Shown here: piece after piece, positions 1-7,743 of the stretch
Numbering within the stretch: the stretch's first letter is position 1
Layout of the letters: each line of letters begins with the position of its first letter
Assembly (NCBI GenBank): GCA_013216195.1
Contig: JABSOQ010000023.1
Coordinates: forward strand, 1-35,207
DNA: 35,207 nucleotides
Reading direction: 5' to 3'
Source: Bdellovibrionales bacterium
GTDB taxonomy: Bacteria > Bdellovibrionota > Bdellovibrionia > Bdellovibrionales > UBA1609
Program-made: the position numbers and the translations under genes
Notes under the pieces: generated by a model
The model's database searches: none
The model's input: only the letters and a program-made list of their open reading frames with translations
Told to the model about the DNA's origin: nothing

Positions 1-139
1 ATAGAACCAGTGCTCGAGAAGCCTTGGGAACACAATTCATAATAGGAAAATTGCGATAGGTGAATAATTGTTGAAACAACAACATTGATGATAGGAGAAT
101 TGGTACAATCAGATATTATTAATTATTCAACATTCGTAC

Positions 140-547
140 TTGCCGAATAAACATAATCATATCGCCCTCTTCGTTGATGCCAGCAAACGGGCAGATTGGA
201 ATGTCCGGCGACATCCGTGGGCAAAACCACTCAATAAATTCTGGCGGTGTTTTGCCGATGACCTTTTTGCGACCTGCGTGCTTATGGCTATTTGTGGCTT
301 GGCTGTCTACTTGAGCTTCGTTTCTCTAACGATGAGCCTTCATCTTGATGTCGAAGAAGATTTTCGTGGCCGCATGAGCTCTATAATTGGAATGGGCTTT
401 TTGAGCATTGGCCCACTCATGAGCTTTCCCGTTGGCTTTTTTGGAGACTGGGTTGGCTATGAAACCAGCGTATTCGTGTCGGCAATTGGCTACCTCGTTT
501 TATCTGGTTTGTTGGCTTTTCTGCACTGGAGACAGTGGGAGGCCTGA
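140..547 (+). pseudogene. 3' remnant of an MFS transporter
   Basis: The frame encodes about 135 residues that look like the last three or four membrane helices of a major facilitator superfamily permease. The loop FRGRMSSIIGMGF followed by PVGFFGDWVG matches the conserved 'RGRvmSlygma...G.laDriG' stretch near the C-terminus of drug- and siderophore-exporter-like MFS proteins. Such proteins are normally about 400 residues, so the N-terminal two thirds are missing. The frame is closed upstream by TAG at 92-94. The only start is a TTG at 140 with no good ribosome binding site, and it falls just before a soluble loop rather than a membrane helix. I infer a decayed or frameshifted gene whose 5' part lies outside the window or has been lost. 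A functional short protein is unlikely. Confidence 0.6.
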
Positions 548-701
548 GAGCTCTAACCCGAGGCTAACACCGCCTTTTTCTCATTTTGAAAATGGGTCAA
601 AACACCCTCTTTTTAACAGTTTCGAGCTCTCACTAGCTTTCACTTGTTGAGATAGTTTAAAATATGGTAGTTTTTGGCGTATTTCGAAAAAGGACAGTGT
701 T

Positions 702-1262
702 ATGAGCCAAGTTGATGTTTTTTATGAAGCCACTCCGAACCCGAACTCTATGAAGTTCAATGTGACTCAAGCGATTGCAGATCAGTCTATGAACTTTTCT
801 AAAGAGACTGGTGCCATGACATCTCCTCTGGCGACCAAACTATTTGGCTTCCCTTGGGCATCAGAGGTCTTCATTGGCCCTAGCTTCGTGACTGTGACTA
901 AAGAGGACTGGGTCGAGTGGGAAATCCTGGCAGATCCTCTATCGAGCTTGATCAAAGAGCACATCGAAAATGGTGAGCCTGTACTGGTCGAAGCTGCTGA
1001 TGGTGCGGCAGAAACAGATGAAGATCCTAATGATCCCCAAATCGTAAAAGACATTAAGCGCATTTTGAATACTGAAGTTAGACCAGCTGTTGCAATGGAC
1101 GGTGGAGACATTGTTTTCTCAAAGTACGAAGACAATATTCTCTACTTACACATGCAAGGAGCCTGCGCTGGCTGCCCTTCTTCTATGATCACACTCAAAC
1201 AAGGCATTGAAGCACGAATGCAAGAGCTGCTTCCTGAAATCAAAGAAGTCGTATCCGTTTAA
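702..1262 (+). CDS. Nfu-type iron-sulfur cluster carrier
   Basis: This 186-residue protein has the two-domain Nfu layout. An N-terminal Nfu_N domain (about residues 5-90, with the typical NPNSMKF start and an EVFIGPSFVTVTK strand) is followed by a C-terminal NifU-like domain (about 112-186). The C-terminal domain carries the cluster-binding CXXC in GACAGCPSSM and the usual VRPAVAMDGGDI entry. Proteins of this family bind a 4Fe-4S cluster between two subunits and hand it to apo-enzymes in the cytoplasm. The ATG is preceded by AAAAAGGA at a usable distance. It stands alone on the plus strand and converges on the acyltransferase gene 26 bases downstream, so it is probably monocistronic. Family assignment is firm. 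The specific clients are unknown. Confidence 0.93.
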   Translation: MSQVDVFYEATPNPNSMKFNVTQAIADQSMNFSKETGAMTSPLATKLFGFPWASEVFIGPSFVTVTKEDWVEWEILADPLSSLIKEHIENGEPVLVEAADGAAETDEDPNDPQIVKDIKRILNTEVRPAVAMDGGDIVFSKYEDNILYLHMQGACAGCPSSMITLKQGIEARMQELLPEIKEVVSV

Positions 1263-1288
1263 GAGCTGAGTGCGCAGGTGTAGCTGGG

Positions 1289-1969
1289 CTAGAAGCAGTG
1301 TCGCTCACGTCGCATCTGCATATTTTTGACAACTGCGATCTTAAATTTTCTCGATGAGGTCTCTTCGTTGATCTCTCGCTTAAATTGGCTCACCGGCAGA
1401 GCTTCGTACTTAATCTTGATCGTTTTGAAAAGTCTTGGCAGCCTCTCGCCCGGTATTTGTACGTGGTGCAGGCCACCGCTGTAGCCGAACAAAAGGTAGC
1501 CGTCTTCAATGTGCTGTAAAATATCAGAAACACCACCTCGCACAGTCATTGGCTTACCGCTCGAGTCGAGACCATTCGCCCTCATCATTCGCCCCTCGGG
1601 TGCGAGACAAACAACCGAGTCTGGCTGAAGCTTGTGCATAAAGCCATCCCAAGAGTCGTCTTTCTTTCGAGTGATAGACACCACATCTGGTGCCATCAGT
1701 GACAACATCGGCCCAAGAAATGGTCGGTTCATAGTCTTGTCTGCAATTGGCAAAAGTGCATGCTTTGAGCCGTTCCACAAAAAGTGCCATGGCATAGTAG
1801 AGAGAAACAGAGGCTCAAAAAGACTCGTGTGATTCAAAAAGGCAAAAACACGAACTTGCCTCCAATCGTCTAGCTCTCGGCCTTCGACCCATGTGACCTC
1901 AAAGCGATAGAACAACCGAGCTATCAGTTTGACTGAGGCGATAAATAGAAACACGAAGATCCGCTTCAC
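1289..1969 (-). CDS. PlsC-like 1-acylglycerol-3-phosphate acyltransferase family protein
   Basis: The 226-residue protein carries a recognisable, slightly divergent acyltransferase core. NHTSLFEPLFLS corresponds to motif I (H-X4-D/E, here with Glu), and APEGRMMR corresponds to the substrate-binding EGTR/EGR motif. An N-terminal hydrophobic stretch (residues 3-20) would anchor it to the inner membrane. The family transfers acyl groups to lysophosphatidate or related lysolipids. The substrate here cannot be read from sequence, because the motif I Glu and the EGRM variant are typical of uncharacterised paralogues rather than the housekeeping PlsC. It overlaps the upstream solute-binding gene by four bases (ATGA) and is the last gene of the long minus-strand cluster, so it is probably translationally coupled. 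Confidence 0.75.
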   Translation of the reverse strand: MKRIFVFLFIASVKLIARLFYRFEVTWVEGRELDDWRQVRVFAFLNHTSLFEPLFLSTMPWHFLWNGSKHALLPIADKTMNRPFLGPMLSLMAPDVVSITRKKDDSWDGFMHKLQPDSVVCLAPEGRMMRANGLDSSGKPMTVRGGVSDILQHIEDGYLLFGYSGGLHHVQIPGERLPRLFKTIKIKYEALPVSQFKREINEETSSRKFKIAVVKNMQMRRERHCF

Positions 1970-3657
1970 ATCGACCAGCTTTCCATACCAAGCGAATACC
2001 CCAAGGTGCCTTGAGGCCGAGTCACCCTATCTTGAACAAAGTAGAGTTTGTACTTGTCATTGAAAAGATACAAATCGGGTTTCAATTGAGAGAGCCTTCT
2101 AAAGGCCTTCTTCAGTATGCGCAAGCGCTTAGTCTCATCGAACTCACTCTCTGCTAATCGAATCAGCTCTTTCAGTTTGGCATCTTGAAAGTGACCTGGG
2201 TTTGTCCAGGGGTTGCCGTCATCTTCAGACTCGTACCAAGACTTTAAATTCAATTCATAAGGAAGCCACGAACTGTAAATGTAAACGGCGTCTGCTCCAC
2301 CGCCTTCAAATGATTTCATTGCCTCAAGAAAGTCTTGTCGCTCAATAACAACTTTCACCCCAGCAGATCTCGCCTGCTCTTGAAGCAAGGTCAAAAAGGG
2401 TTCAAACTGACGATCAAAACTAATTACTCGCAACTCAAGAGGCGAGCTACCCTCACCTTGGTCTAAGACTCCGTCTTTGTCTGAATCAAACCAACCAGCT
2501 TCACCTAGTACCGCCTTGACTGCTGATGCGCTAACCAATTCACTCTGGGCTATGCTCTCTTCGGCAACTGTTGCCTTATTTGCATTATTGAGACTAGCAG
2601 TTTCATTAGCAGGCTGATTCGAAACCCCTTTGACTTCAACTCCTGCTGGATGATCAGCTGGCCAAGGCCCTACAGCCAGCTCCAGCATTCCGTGATAGAG
2701 CTTGGTATTGAGCAATGATCTTCGAGACAAGGCCAGAAGTGATTCACGAACCTTCAAGCTACGAAGAGCTTTGTTTTTGTGGTTGAGCACCAAGGTGTGG
2801 CGCCCACGCAAGCGGTACCCTTCGGCCTTAACCGACGACCAGTGCGATAAACGTTTTAAAGCCTGTTCAGCCTTTACGAACTCTGCCGGATTTGCCACTT
2901 CAAAAAAATCAATTTCACCATTGGTCGCAGCGTCTAACTGCTGTCTCTGCCCCTCGTACCATCGGTACTCAAGGCTCTTAATACCGCTCCATAGACCAGG
3001 CCGAGAGAATGCCCACTCAGGGTTCTTTAAAAGCACGAGTTTTTTACCCGGCTCAAAGCTCTCGAACATGAAGGCACCACTCGTTGGTGGAAACTTAGCC
3101 GGCGCTTTAGCCGAGCCCTCAAAGTGGAACCTTGGGTAAATTAAAAGATTTAAAGCCACAGCTTTTAGGTTCGAGGGCGACCGTGTTTGAAAATCGATAG
3201 AGAACTTTCTGTCATCTTTGACCCTGATACCCTTAATCCGAGCATCATAAACTCCAAAATACATAGATTTGAAATTCTCGTCGCCATGGCTCCGAATCGT
3301 AAACTCCACATCCCAAGCACTTAAGGGCTGGCCATCTGACCACTTAAGGCCATCTCGAAGTACAAACTCAAGTGACTTCTTATCGGCGGACCATCTGTAG
3401 CTCTCTGCCAAGCGAGGCTCAAGCTCACCGGTCTTAGGGTCACGCCGTAGTAGTGATTCATACATGAGGCTCTGAACTTGCCAAAAATTCACATCGCCTT
3501 GTGAGTGCAGCTTAACGTGGTAAATCGGATTTGTGAGACCAATTCGAAGCACGCCCTCTGGAGCAGATAGCTGTCTCGTCTCCGGCTCAAAACAGCCACT
3601 GACAAATACCAAAAGCGCAATTGTGAAAAGCCAAGCCCTATAGCCTACTTGACCCAT
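1966..3657 (-). CDS. Family 5 extracellular solute-binding lipoprotein (OppA/DppA-like)
   Basis: A lipoprotein signal peptide ends in the lipobox VSGC (Cys about residue 22). The 563-residue length and architecture fit SBP_bac_5, the peptide/nickel-binding partners of ABC importers. Family signatures include SLMYESLLRRDPKTGELEPRLAES near the N-terminus, LKWSDGQPLSAWDVEFT, and the loop GWFDSDKDGVLD around residue 390. A Ser/Ala/Asn-rich insert of about 40 residues (roughly 335-380) precedes that loop and is longer than usual. No permease or ATPase gene is nearby, so the transporter is elsewhere, or this protein acts as an orphan binder or sensor. Its start overlaps the end of the DUF366 gene by 13 bases. 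Family is clear; ligand unknown. Confidence 0.88.
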   Translation of the reverse strand: MGQVGYRAWLFTIALLVFVSGCFEPETRQLSAPEGVLRIGLTNPIYHVKLHSQGDVNFWQVQSLMYESLLRRDPKTGELEPRLAESYRWSADKKSLEFVLRDGLKWSDGQPLSAWDVEFTIRSHGDENFKSMYFGVYDARIKGIRVKDDRKFSIDFQTRSPSNLKAVALNLLIYPRFHFEGSAKAPAKFPPTSGAFMFESFEPGKKLVLLKNPEWAFSRPGLWSGIKSLEYRWYEGQRQQLDAATNGEIDFFEVANPAEFVKAEQALKRLSHWSSVKAEGYRLRGRHTLVLNHKNKALRSLKVRESLLALSRRSLLNTKLYHGMLELAVGPWPADHPAGVEVKGVSNQPANETASLNNANKATVAEESIAQSELVSASAVKAVLGEAGWFDSDKDGVLDQGEGSSPLELRVISFDRQFEPFLTLLQEQARSAGVKVVIERQDFLEAMKSFEGGGADAVYIYSSWLPYELNLKSWYESEDDGNPWTNPGHFQDAKLKELIRLAESEFDETKRLRILKKAFRRLSQLKPDLYLFNDKYKLYFVQDRVTRPQGTLGYSLGMESWSM

Positions 3658-4187
3658 TTGACCTTATGACCGGCTGATAAGAGCTCAACCCACTCTTTGC
3701 TCACTGATTGCAAAACCTTCTGGGCAAACTCACTCGGGTCGACATTCAAATCTTGTAAGCAAGATGTCTCCACTGGGGTTCCTTCATTGCGAATATTCAA
3801 TGCGAAATGAATCAAACCACTGACTGGTGAGAGGGTTGCTATCGAAATGCTAAGCTTGCCATTTTTTACGAAAAGATCATCACCATCTCGCACGACTTCT
3901 TCGCCAAGTAGATCACTGACATTGGCCATCACTAACCTCTGCAGCGCGACTGTAGCTGGTAAGGTTTGGCCAAACACCTCGACAATAAAATGCAACATCT
4001 CTGAGCCAGCAATAGAGTCACCAGCCCGCAAATCTTCAACATCGACAATCTTATCATCTGGTATGTCACACGCACCCACCCACGACACAATTGAATCGCC
4101 TTGAACACCATAATTTTCATAGGCAAACAAAGACCTCAACTGACTCCCGTCATAAGCAAACTGCTCAGTGATCCATTTAGTCTTCAT
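3645..4187 (-). CDS. DUF366 family protein, queC neighbour
   Basis: The 180-residue cytosolic protein has no signal peptide or membrane segment. Its N-terminus (WITEQFAYDGSQLRSLFAY), the following GDSIVSWVGACDIP, and EMLHFIVEVF agree with my recollection of the DUF366 family. That family is sporadic in bacteria and archaea and has no established biochemical function. It overlaps queC upstream by 11 bases and the solute-binding gene downstream by 13, so it is translated as part of one mRNA. The tight coupling to queC suggests a role in 7-deazaguanine metabolism, but that is inference from context only. A conserved EMLHF with an acidic and a histidine residue could be an active-site element. 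Confidence 0.7.
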   Translation of the reverse strand: MKTKWITEQFAYDGSQLRSLFAYENYGVQGDSIVSWVGACDIPDDKIVDVEDLRAGDSIAGSEMLHFIVEVFGQTLPATVALQRLVMANVSDLLGEEVVRDGDDLFVKNGKLSISIATLSPVSGLIHFALNIRNEGTPVETSCLQDLNVDPSEFAQKVLQSVSKEWVELLSAGHKVKWVK

Positions 4188-4863
4188 AGGGCTTCACTCC
4201 CGCTTCATCTAATGCCCGATAAAACCTTTTGCAAGACTCGCATTGCCCACAATGCTTGTCGCCACTGCGGTAACATGGCCAGACCAGGCTCCAGTCGACA
4301 TCTAGGTTTTTCATATCTTCTACAATTTGGTTCTTTGTCAGCTCATGGCTATAACACTTCACTTTAACTGAATTTTGGGTACTGAAAGCAAAGCTTGCAT
4401 CGAGCGCAGTCATATATTCGGTTGAATTGTCAGGAAAAGTCGTAGCCTCTTCTTTATTGAAGCCAGGGATAATCACGCTAGCGCCGAGAGCCTCGGCAAA
4501 CGAGGCACCAATATTGAGAAAGACCCCATTCCGGTTGGGTACCCAGACACTCTTTGCCGACTCTCGAGAGGCTGCGAGGTCTTCAATCTGCACCTCGTCT
4601 CCGGAGGGCAAATCTTCTGGTGAAGTGTTCAATGATGACTTCGAAATTTCTGAGAAAAACTGCAAGGGTACAATGTGTTGCTTGAGACCAAGGCTCTTAC
4701 ACATTTTGCCAGAGCACTCGAGCTCCTTGTCTCTGGCATGTTGACCATAATCAAAAGTCACAACACCTACAACTTCAAGCTCAGCTACTGCCTTTAACAA
4801 ATTGTAGGTTGAATCAAGCCCTGACGAAAGCAGAACCACGGCCTTTTCTCGCTCCACTCGCAA
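4177..4863 (-). CDS. queC: 7-cyano-7-deazaguanine (preQ0) synthase QueC
   Basis: QueC converts 7-carboxy-7-deazaguanine, ammonia and ATP to preQ0 in queuosine biosynthesis. The 228-residue protein opens with the PP-loop ATP-binding motif VVLLSSGLDSTYNLL; the canonical SGGxDS is SSGLDS here. It continues with FDYGQ and PNRNGVFLNIGASFAEALGA, both QueC hallmarks. It ends with the zinc site CYRSGDKHCGQCESC, which supplies four cysteines. Length is normal for the family. It sits 27 bases downstream of recJ and overlaps DUF366. The tgt and queA genes for later steps lie upstream in the same cluster, while queD, queE and queF are not in the window. The SSG variant of the P-loop probably marks a subfamily rather than loss of function. 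Confidence 0.9.
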   Translation of the reverse strand: MRVEREKAVVLLSSGLDSTYNLLKAVAELEVVGVVTFDYGQHARDKELECSGKMCKSLGLKQHIVPLQFFSEISKSSLNTSPEDLPSGDEVQIEDLAASRESAKSVWVPNRNGVFLNIGASFAEALGASVIIPGFNKEEATTFPDNSTEYMTALDASFAFSTQNSVKVKCYSHELTKNQIVEDMKNLDVDWSLVWPCYRSGDKHCGQCESCKRFYRALDEAGVKPYED

Positions 4864-4890
4864 TGACCTTTCTTCTGTGAACTTGTCACA

Positions 4891-6681
4891 CTAAAGCGCT
4901 ATTGAGCTCACCATCAATTGAATTGACTTCTGACCGGCAAACTCGTTCCAGCTAGGAGTAAATTGGATCTCGCTTACAGAATCAACACCTTCAGAAAACT
5001 TTTTAATAAGCTCTTCTGAGGCACCAAAATGAATGGCTCCGACGGGTCTTTCCATGCCAGCTTGAGAAAACTCGACCTTCAGATGCTTCTCTTTCAGGAC
5101 GCGGCAAGATCTCACATAAAGGTCACGAGCAACAAAGGTTGGCACCTGAAACCCGACACCGAAGGGCTCGAGAGCTTCAAGCCAATTGAGTGAGGCTGCA
5201 TGCACTTCGTCTAAACCCACCTCTACCAACAGCTCTTTCTCACTGCCTTCTGACTCAACCGTTTCGTTCTCTGATAACTGAGAATAATACTGCTCCAGCG
5301 CTTCACCAAAAGCCTCAGCATTTTTTACGTTGAGTTCAAAGCCAGCTGCCGCGTGATGACCGCCAAACTGATTCAGATGCTTTGCACATGCCTCTAAACC
5401 GCTGAGCACACTCTGACCGTCAAGAGCCCGGGCGCTACCTGAAATGATACCTTCTTTAAGTGTTCCAACAAATGAGCACTTAGACCGCCAGCGAACCAAC
5501 TCTGTTGCAACCAGGCCAATTACACCTTTGTGAAACTCTTCAGAAAACACCCATAAACATGAACCTTCATGCTCTTTTAAAGTGCGCTTAGAAATCGAGA
5601 CTGCTTCAGACTGAAGTTTGCGACGTCTCTCGTTTTCTTTAAGGGTTGTTTTCACCAATAGCTCAGCCTCAGAGCTATCTTCAGCAAGATAGAGATCTAT
5701 AGGTCTGACTGGCGATGACAATCGGCTTAGGGCATTCAACTTAGGCGCAAAGCGAAAGCCCAGGTCTTGAGAGGTCAAGGTTTTGCCGTAAAGGTTTAAC
5801 TCATCCATAAGAGCTCTTAGAGCGGGCCTCGGTGTTCTGCTCAATAGTTTAAGGCCATGCTTGCAGAGTATACGGTTGTCTTTCACCAGCGGGACCATGT
5901 CGGTGATAGTGCCGATGGTAAAAAAGTCGAGAAGGCTCTTCAGGTCAACTCTAGACACCTCTAACCCAGCCTCCGTCATCGCAACCTTGGTCGCCATTAG
6001 CAGATAGTAACCGACACCGGTTCCAGCCAGGTAACCCAGCCCAGACTCATCGTTAGGCTGATTGGGGTTTACCACAGTAAAGGCATCTGGCAGTGTGTCT
6101 TTAGCCTGATGATGATCAGTGATGATGACATCGACCTCGAGCTCTTTAGCCTTTTCGCAAGCGTTATGCCCTGTGATTCCAACATCTACCGTTACAATCA
6201 AACTGACACCTTCAGCCTTTAAAGATTCGACTGCATGGGCATGAAAGCCATAGCCTTCACTGAGTCTATCGGGCTGATAGACCTGAACGTTTTCAAAGCC
6301 CATCATTCGAAACCCTTCAGTCAACAATGACGCCCCTGAAGTGCCGTCTAAGTCGAAATCACCGTAGACCGCGATTCGCTCTTTAGCCTGCAAAGCCTGC
6401 ACGACTCTGCCCGCAGCTTTTTCCATATTCATGATTTTGTACGGATGAGTAAGGTTCTTCAGACTGGGTTTCAAAACGGCATCTAACTCTGAGCTGCGAT
6501 CGTAGCCATTAAATTTAAGAACCTTCTGTATCAAAGTTGGTAGAGTATCGAACTCATGATCTTTACGACCATCTTTAACCTCTATGGTTTGAGGCTTGTT
6601 CGAGTCTAGAGATTCATTAGAAAGTGACGGCTGACTAGGCTCCATGGTCCCCCCAAAAAGATGCACTTCATCTTGACTCAC
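4891..6681 (-). CDS. recJ: Single-stranded-DNA-specific 5'-3' exonuclease RecJ
   Basis: RecJ degrades single-stranded DNA 5' to 3' in recombination and mismatch or base-excision repair. The DHH-family metal motifs are visible: motif I as AVYGDFDLDGTSG (usually DYDxDG), motif III as ITDHHQAKDTLPDAFTVVNPN, and the DHHA1 motif GGHHAAAGFEL near residue 445. A C-terminal OB-like region follows. At 596 residues it is close to E. coli RecJ. The track start is a GTG at 6681 without a Shine-Dalgarno sequence. The in-frame ATG at 6645, preceded by GGGGGG, is an equally good or better start and gives 584 residues. It lies 73 bases downstream of secF, an unusual partner, in the middle of the minus-strand cluster. 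Confidence 0.93.
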   Translation of the reverse strand: MSQDEVHLFGGTMEPSQPSLSNESLDSNKPQTIEVKDGRKDHEFDTLPTLIQKVLKFNGYDRSSELDAVLKPSLKNLTHPYKIMNMEKAAGRVVQALQAKERIAVYGDFDLDGTSGASLLTEGFRMMGFENVQVYQPDRLSEGYGFHAHAVESLKAEGVSLIVTVDVGITGHNACEKAKELEVDVIITDHHQAKDTLPDAFTVVNPNQPNDESGLGYLAGTGVGYYLLMATKVAMTEAGLEVSRVDLKSLLDFFTIGTITDMVPLVKDNRILCKHGLKLLSRTPRPALRALMDELNLYGKTLTSQDLGFRFAPKLNALSRLSSPVRPIDLYLAEDSSEAELLVKTTLKENERRRKLQSEAVSISKRTLKEHEGSCLWVFSEEFHKGVIGLVATELVRWRSKCSFVGTLKEGIISGSARALDGQSVLSGLEACAKHLNQFGGHHAAAGFELNVKNAEAFGEALEQYYSQLSENETVESEGSEKELLVEVGLDEVHAASLNWLEALEPFGVGFQVPTFVARDLYVRSCRVLKEKHLKVEFSQAGMERPVGAIHFGASEELIKKFSEGVDSVSEIQFTPSWNEFAGQKSIQLMVSSIAL

Positions 6682-6754
6682 AAGACTAGTCTTGACGAAG
6701 CGCCTCTAGCAAGCCCATTGGGCTTGCCAGATAAAGTCATTTGTCAAAATTGGT

Positions 6755-7735
6755 TTAAGCAGGAGCTGACTCGAGCTCTTTCTTACCAGACTCAGTGAAG
6801 CGATCAGCAAAGATCACAAGAGGAGTCGCGACATAAATAGATGAGTACGTACCAATGATCACACCTAAGCCCAAAGTGAAGGCAAAGTCTTTGATCACGC
6901 CTCCTGCAATAAAATACATGGCAGAAACCGCAATCAATGTGGTGATCGAGGTGAGTAAGGTTCGGCTAAGAACATCATTAATTGATCTGTTACAGATCCA
7001 TTTAAAACCCTGATCTCGATAGACCTTCACATTTTCACGAATTCGGTCGAAGGTCACAATCGTATCGTTCAACGAGTAACCAATGATTGTCAAAACGGCC
7101 GCAAGAGTCTGTACATTCCCTTCGAAGTCAAAGATCGCAAATATACCCATCACGATAACTGAATCGTGAAATAGGCAGAACACCGCTCCCGGAGCATATT
7201 TGTAATCAAACCTTAAACCGATGTAGATCAAAATCATCAGCAAAGAGTAGAAAACTGCAAGAACACCATTTCGCTTAAGCTCTTCACCAATCTGAGGCCC
7301 AACCGAGTCTACACGGCGAATTGCAGCGCCTTGGTTCTCAAAACTCGAAGCTAAGCCGCTGGTGATTTTTTGAATGACTGCATTCACTTTTTCTTGAGTC
7401 TCTTTGTCGTCTTTGCCTTGAATCATATCCATACGAATCAAGAACTCATTCTCTTCGCCAATGGCTTGAACAGAGGCATTTTCAAAACCGATGGTCTTTG
7501 TAAAGTCTCTGACCTTGCCGCTGGTCACTTCGTCTTTAAACTGAACCTGAACCTCAGTTCCTCCAGCGAAATCAATGCCGTAGTCGAAACCCTCGCGAAA
7601 GATGTCTGCTAGCGCCACAAGAGAGACGACTACTGACAGAATCGCAAACGGTGTGCCGAGTTTAAAAAAGTCGAATTTACCTGGGTCTTGCTGGCGAGCT
7701 GGTCTTTTACCGTGTTTGTCTTTTCCCATTTTCAA
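6755..7735 (-). CDS. secF: Protein translocase subunit SecF
   Basis: SecF works with SecD in the inner membrane, using the proton-motive force to pull exported proteins through SecYEG. The 326-residue protein shows the N-terminal GIDFAGGTEVQVQF signature, a periplasmic domain, and five further membrane helices. These include the conserved IIGYSLNDTIVTFDRIREN helix-loop that carries the family's key Asp/Arg residues. A charged N-terminal tail (KDKHGKRPARQQD) precedes the first helix. The gene begins nine bases after secD, with GGGAG overlapping the intergenic gap as ribosome binding site. Length and order (yajC-secD-secF) match the usual operon. Assignment is secure. Confidence 0.96.
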   Translation of the reverse strand: MKMGKDKHGKRPARQQDPGKFDFFKLGTPFAILSVVVSLVALADIFREGFDYGIDFAGGTEVQVQFKDEVTSGKVRDFTKTIGFENASVQAIGEENEFLIRMDMIQGKDDKETQEKVNAVIQKITSGLASSFENQGAAIRRVDSVGPQIGEELKRNGVLAVFYSLLMILIYIGLRFDYKYAPGAVFCLFHDSVIVMGIFAIFDFEGNVQTLAAVLTIIGYSLNDTIVTFDRIRENVKVYRDQGFKWICNRSINDVLSRTLLTSITTLIAVSAMYFIAGGVIKDFAFTLGLGVIIGTYSSIYVATPLVIFADRFTESGKKELESAPA

Positions 7736-7743
7736 TAACTCCC

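Noticed and set aside
2455-2500. EF-hand-like loop DSDKDGVLD in the solute-binding lipoprotein as a special calcium site.
   Set aside because: A GWxDxDxDGxxx loop is common in family 5 binding proteins, so it is not unusual.
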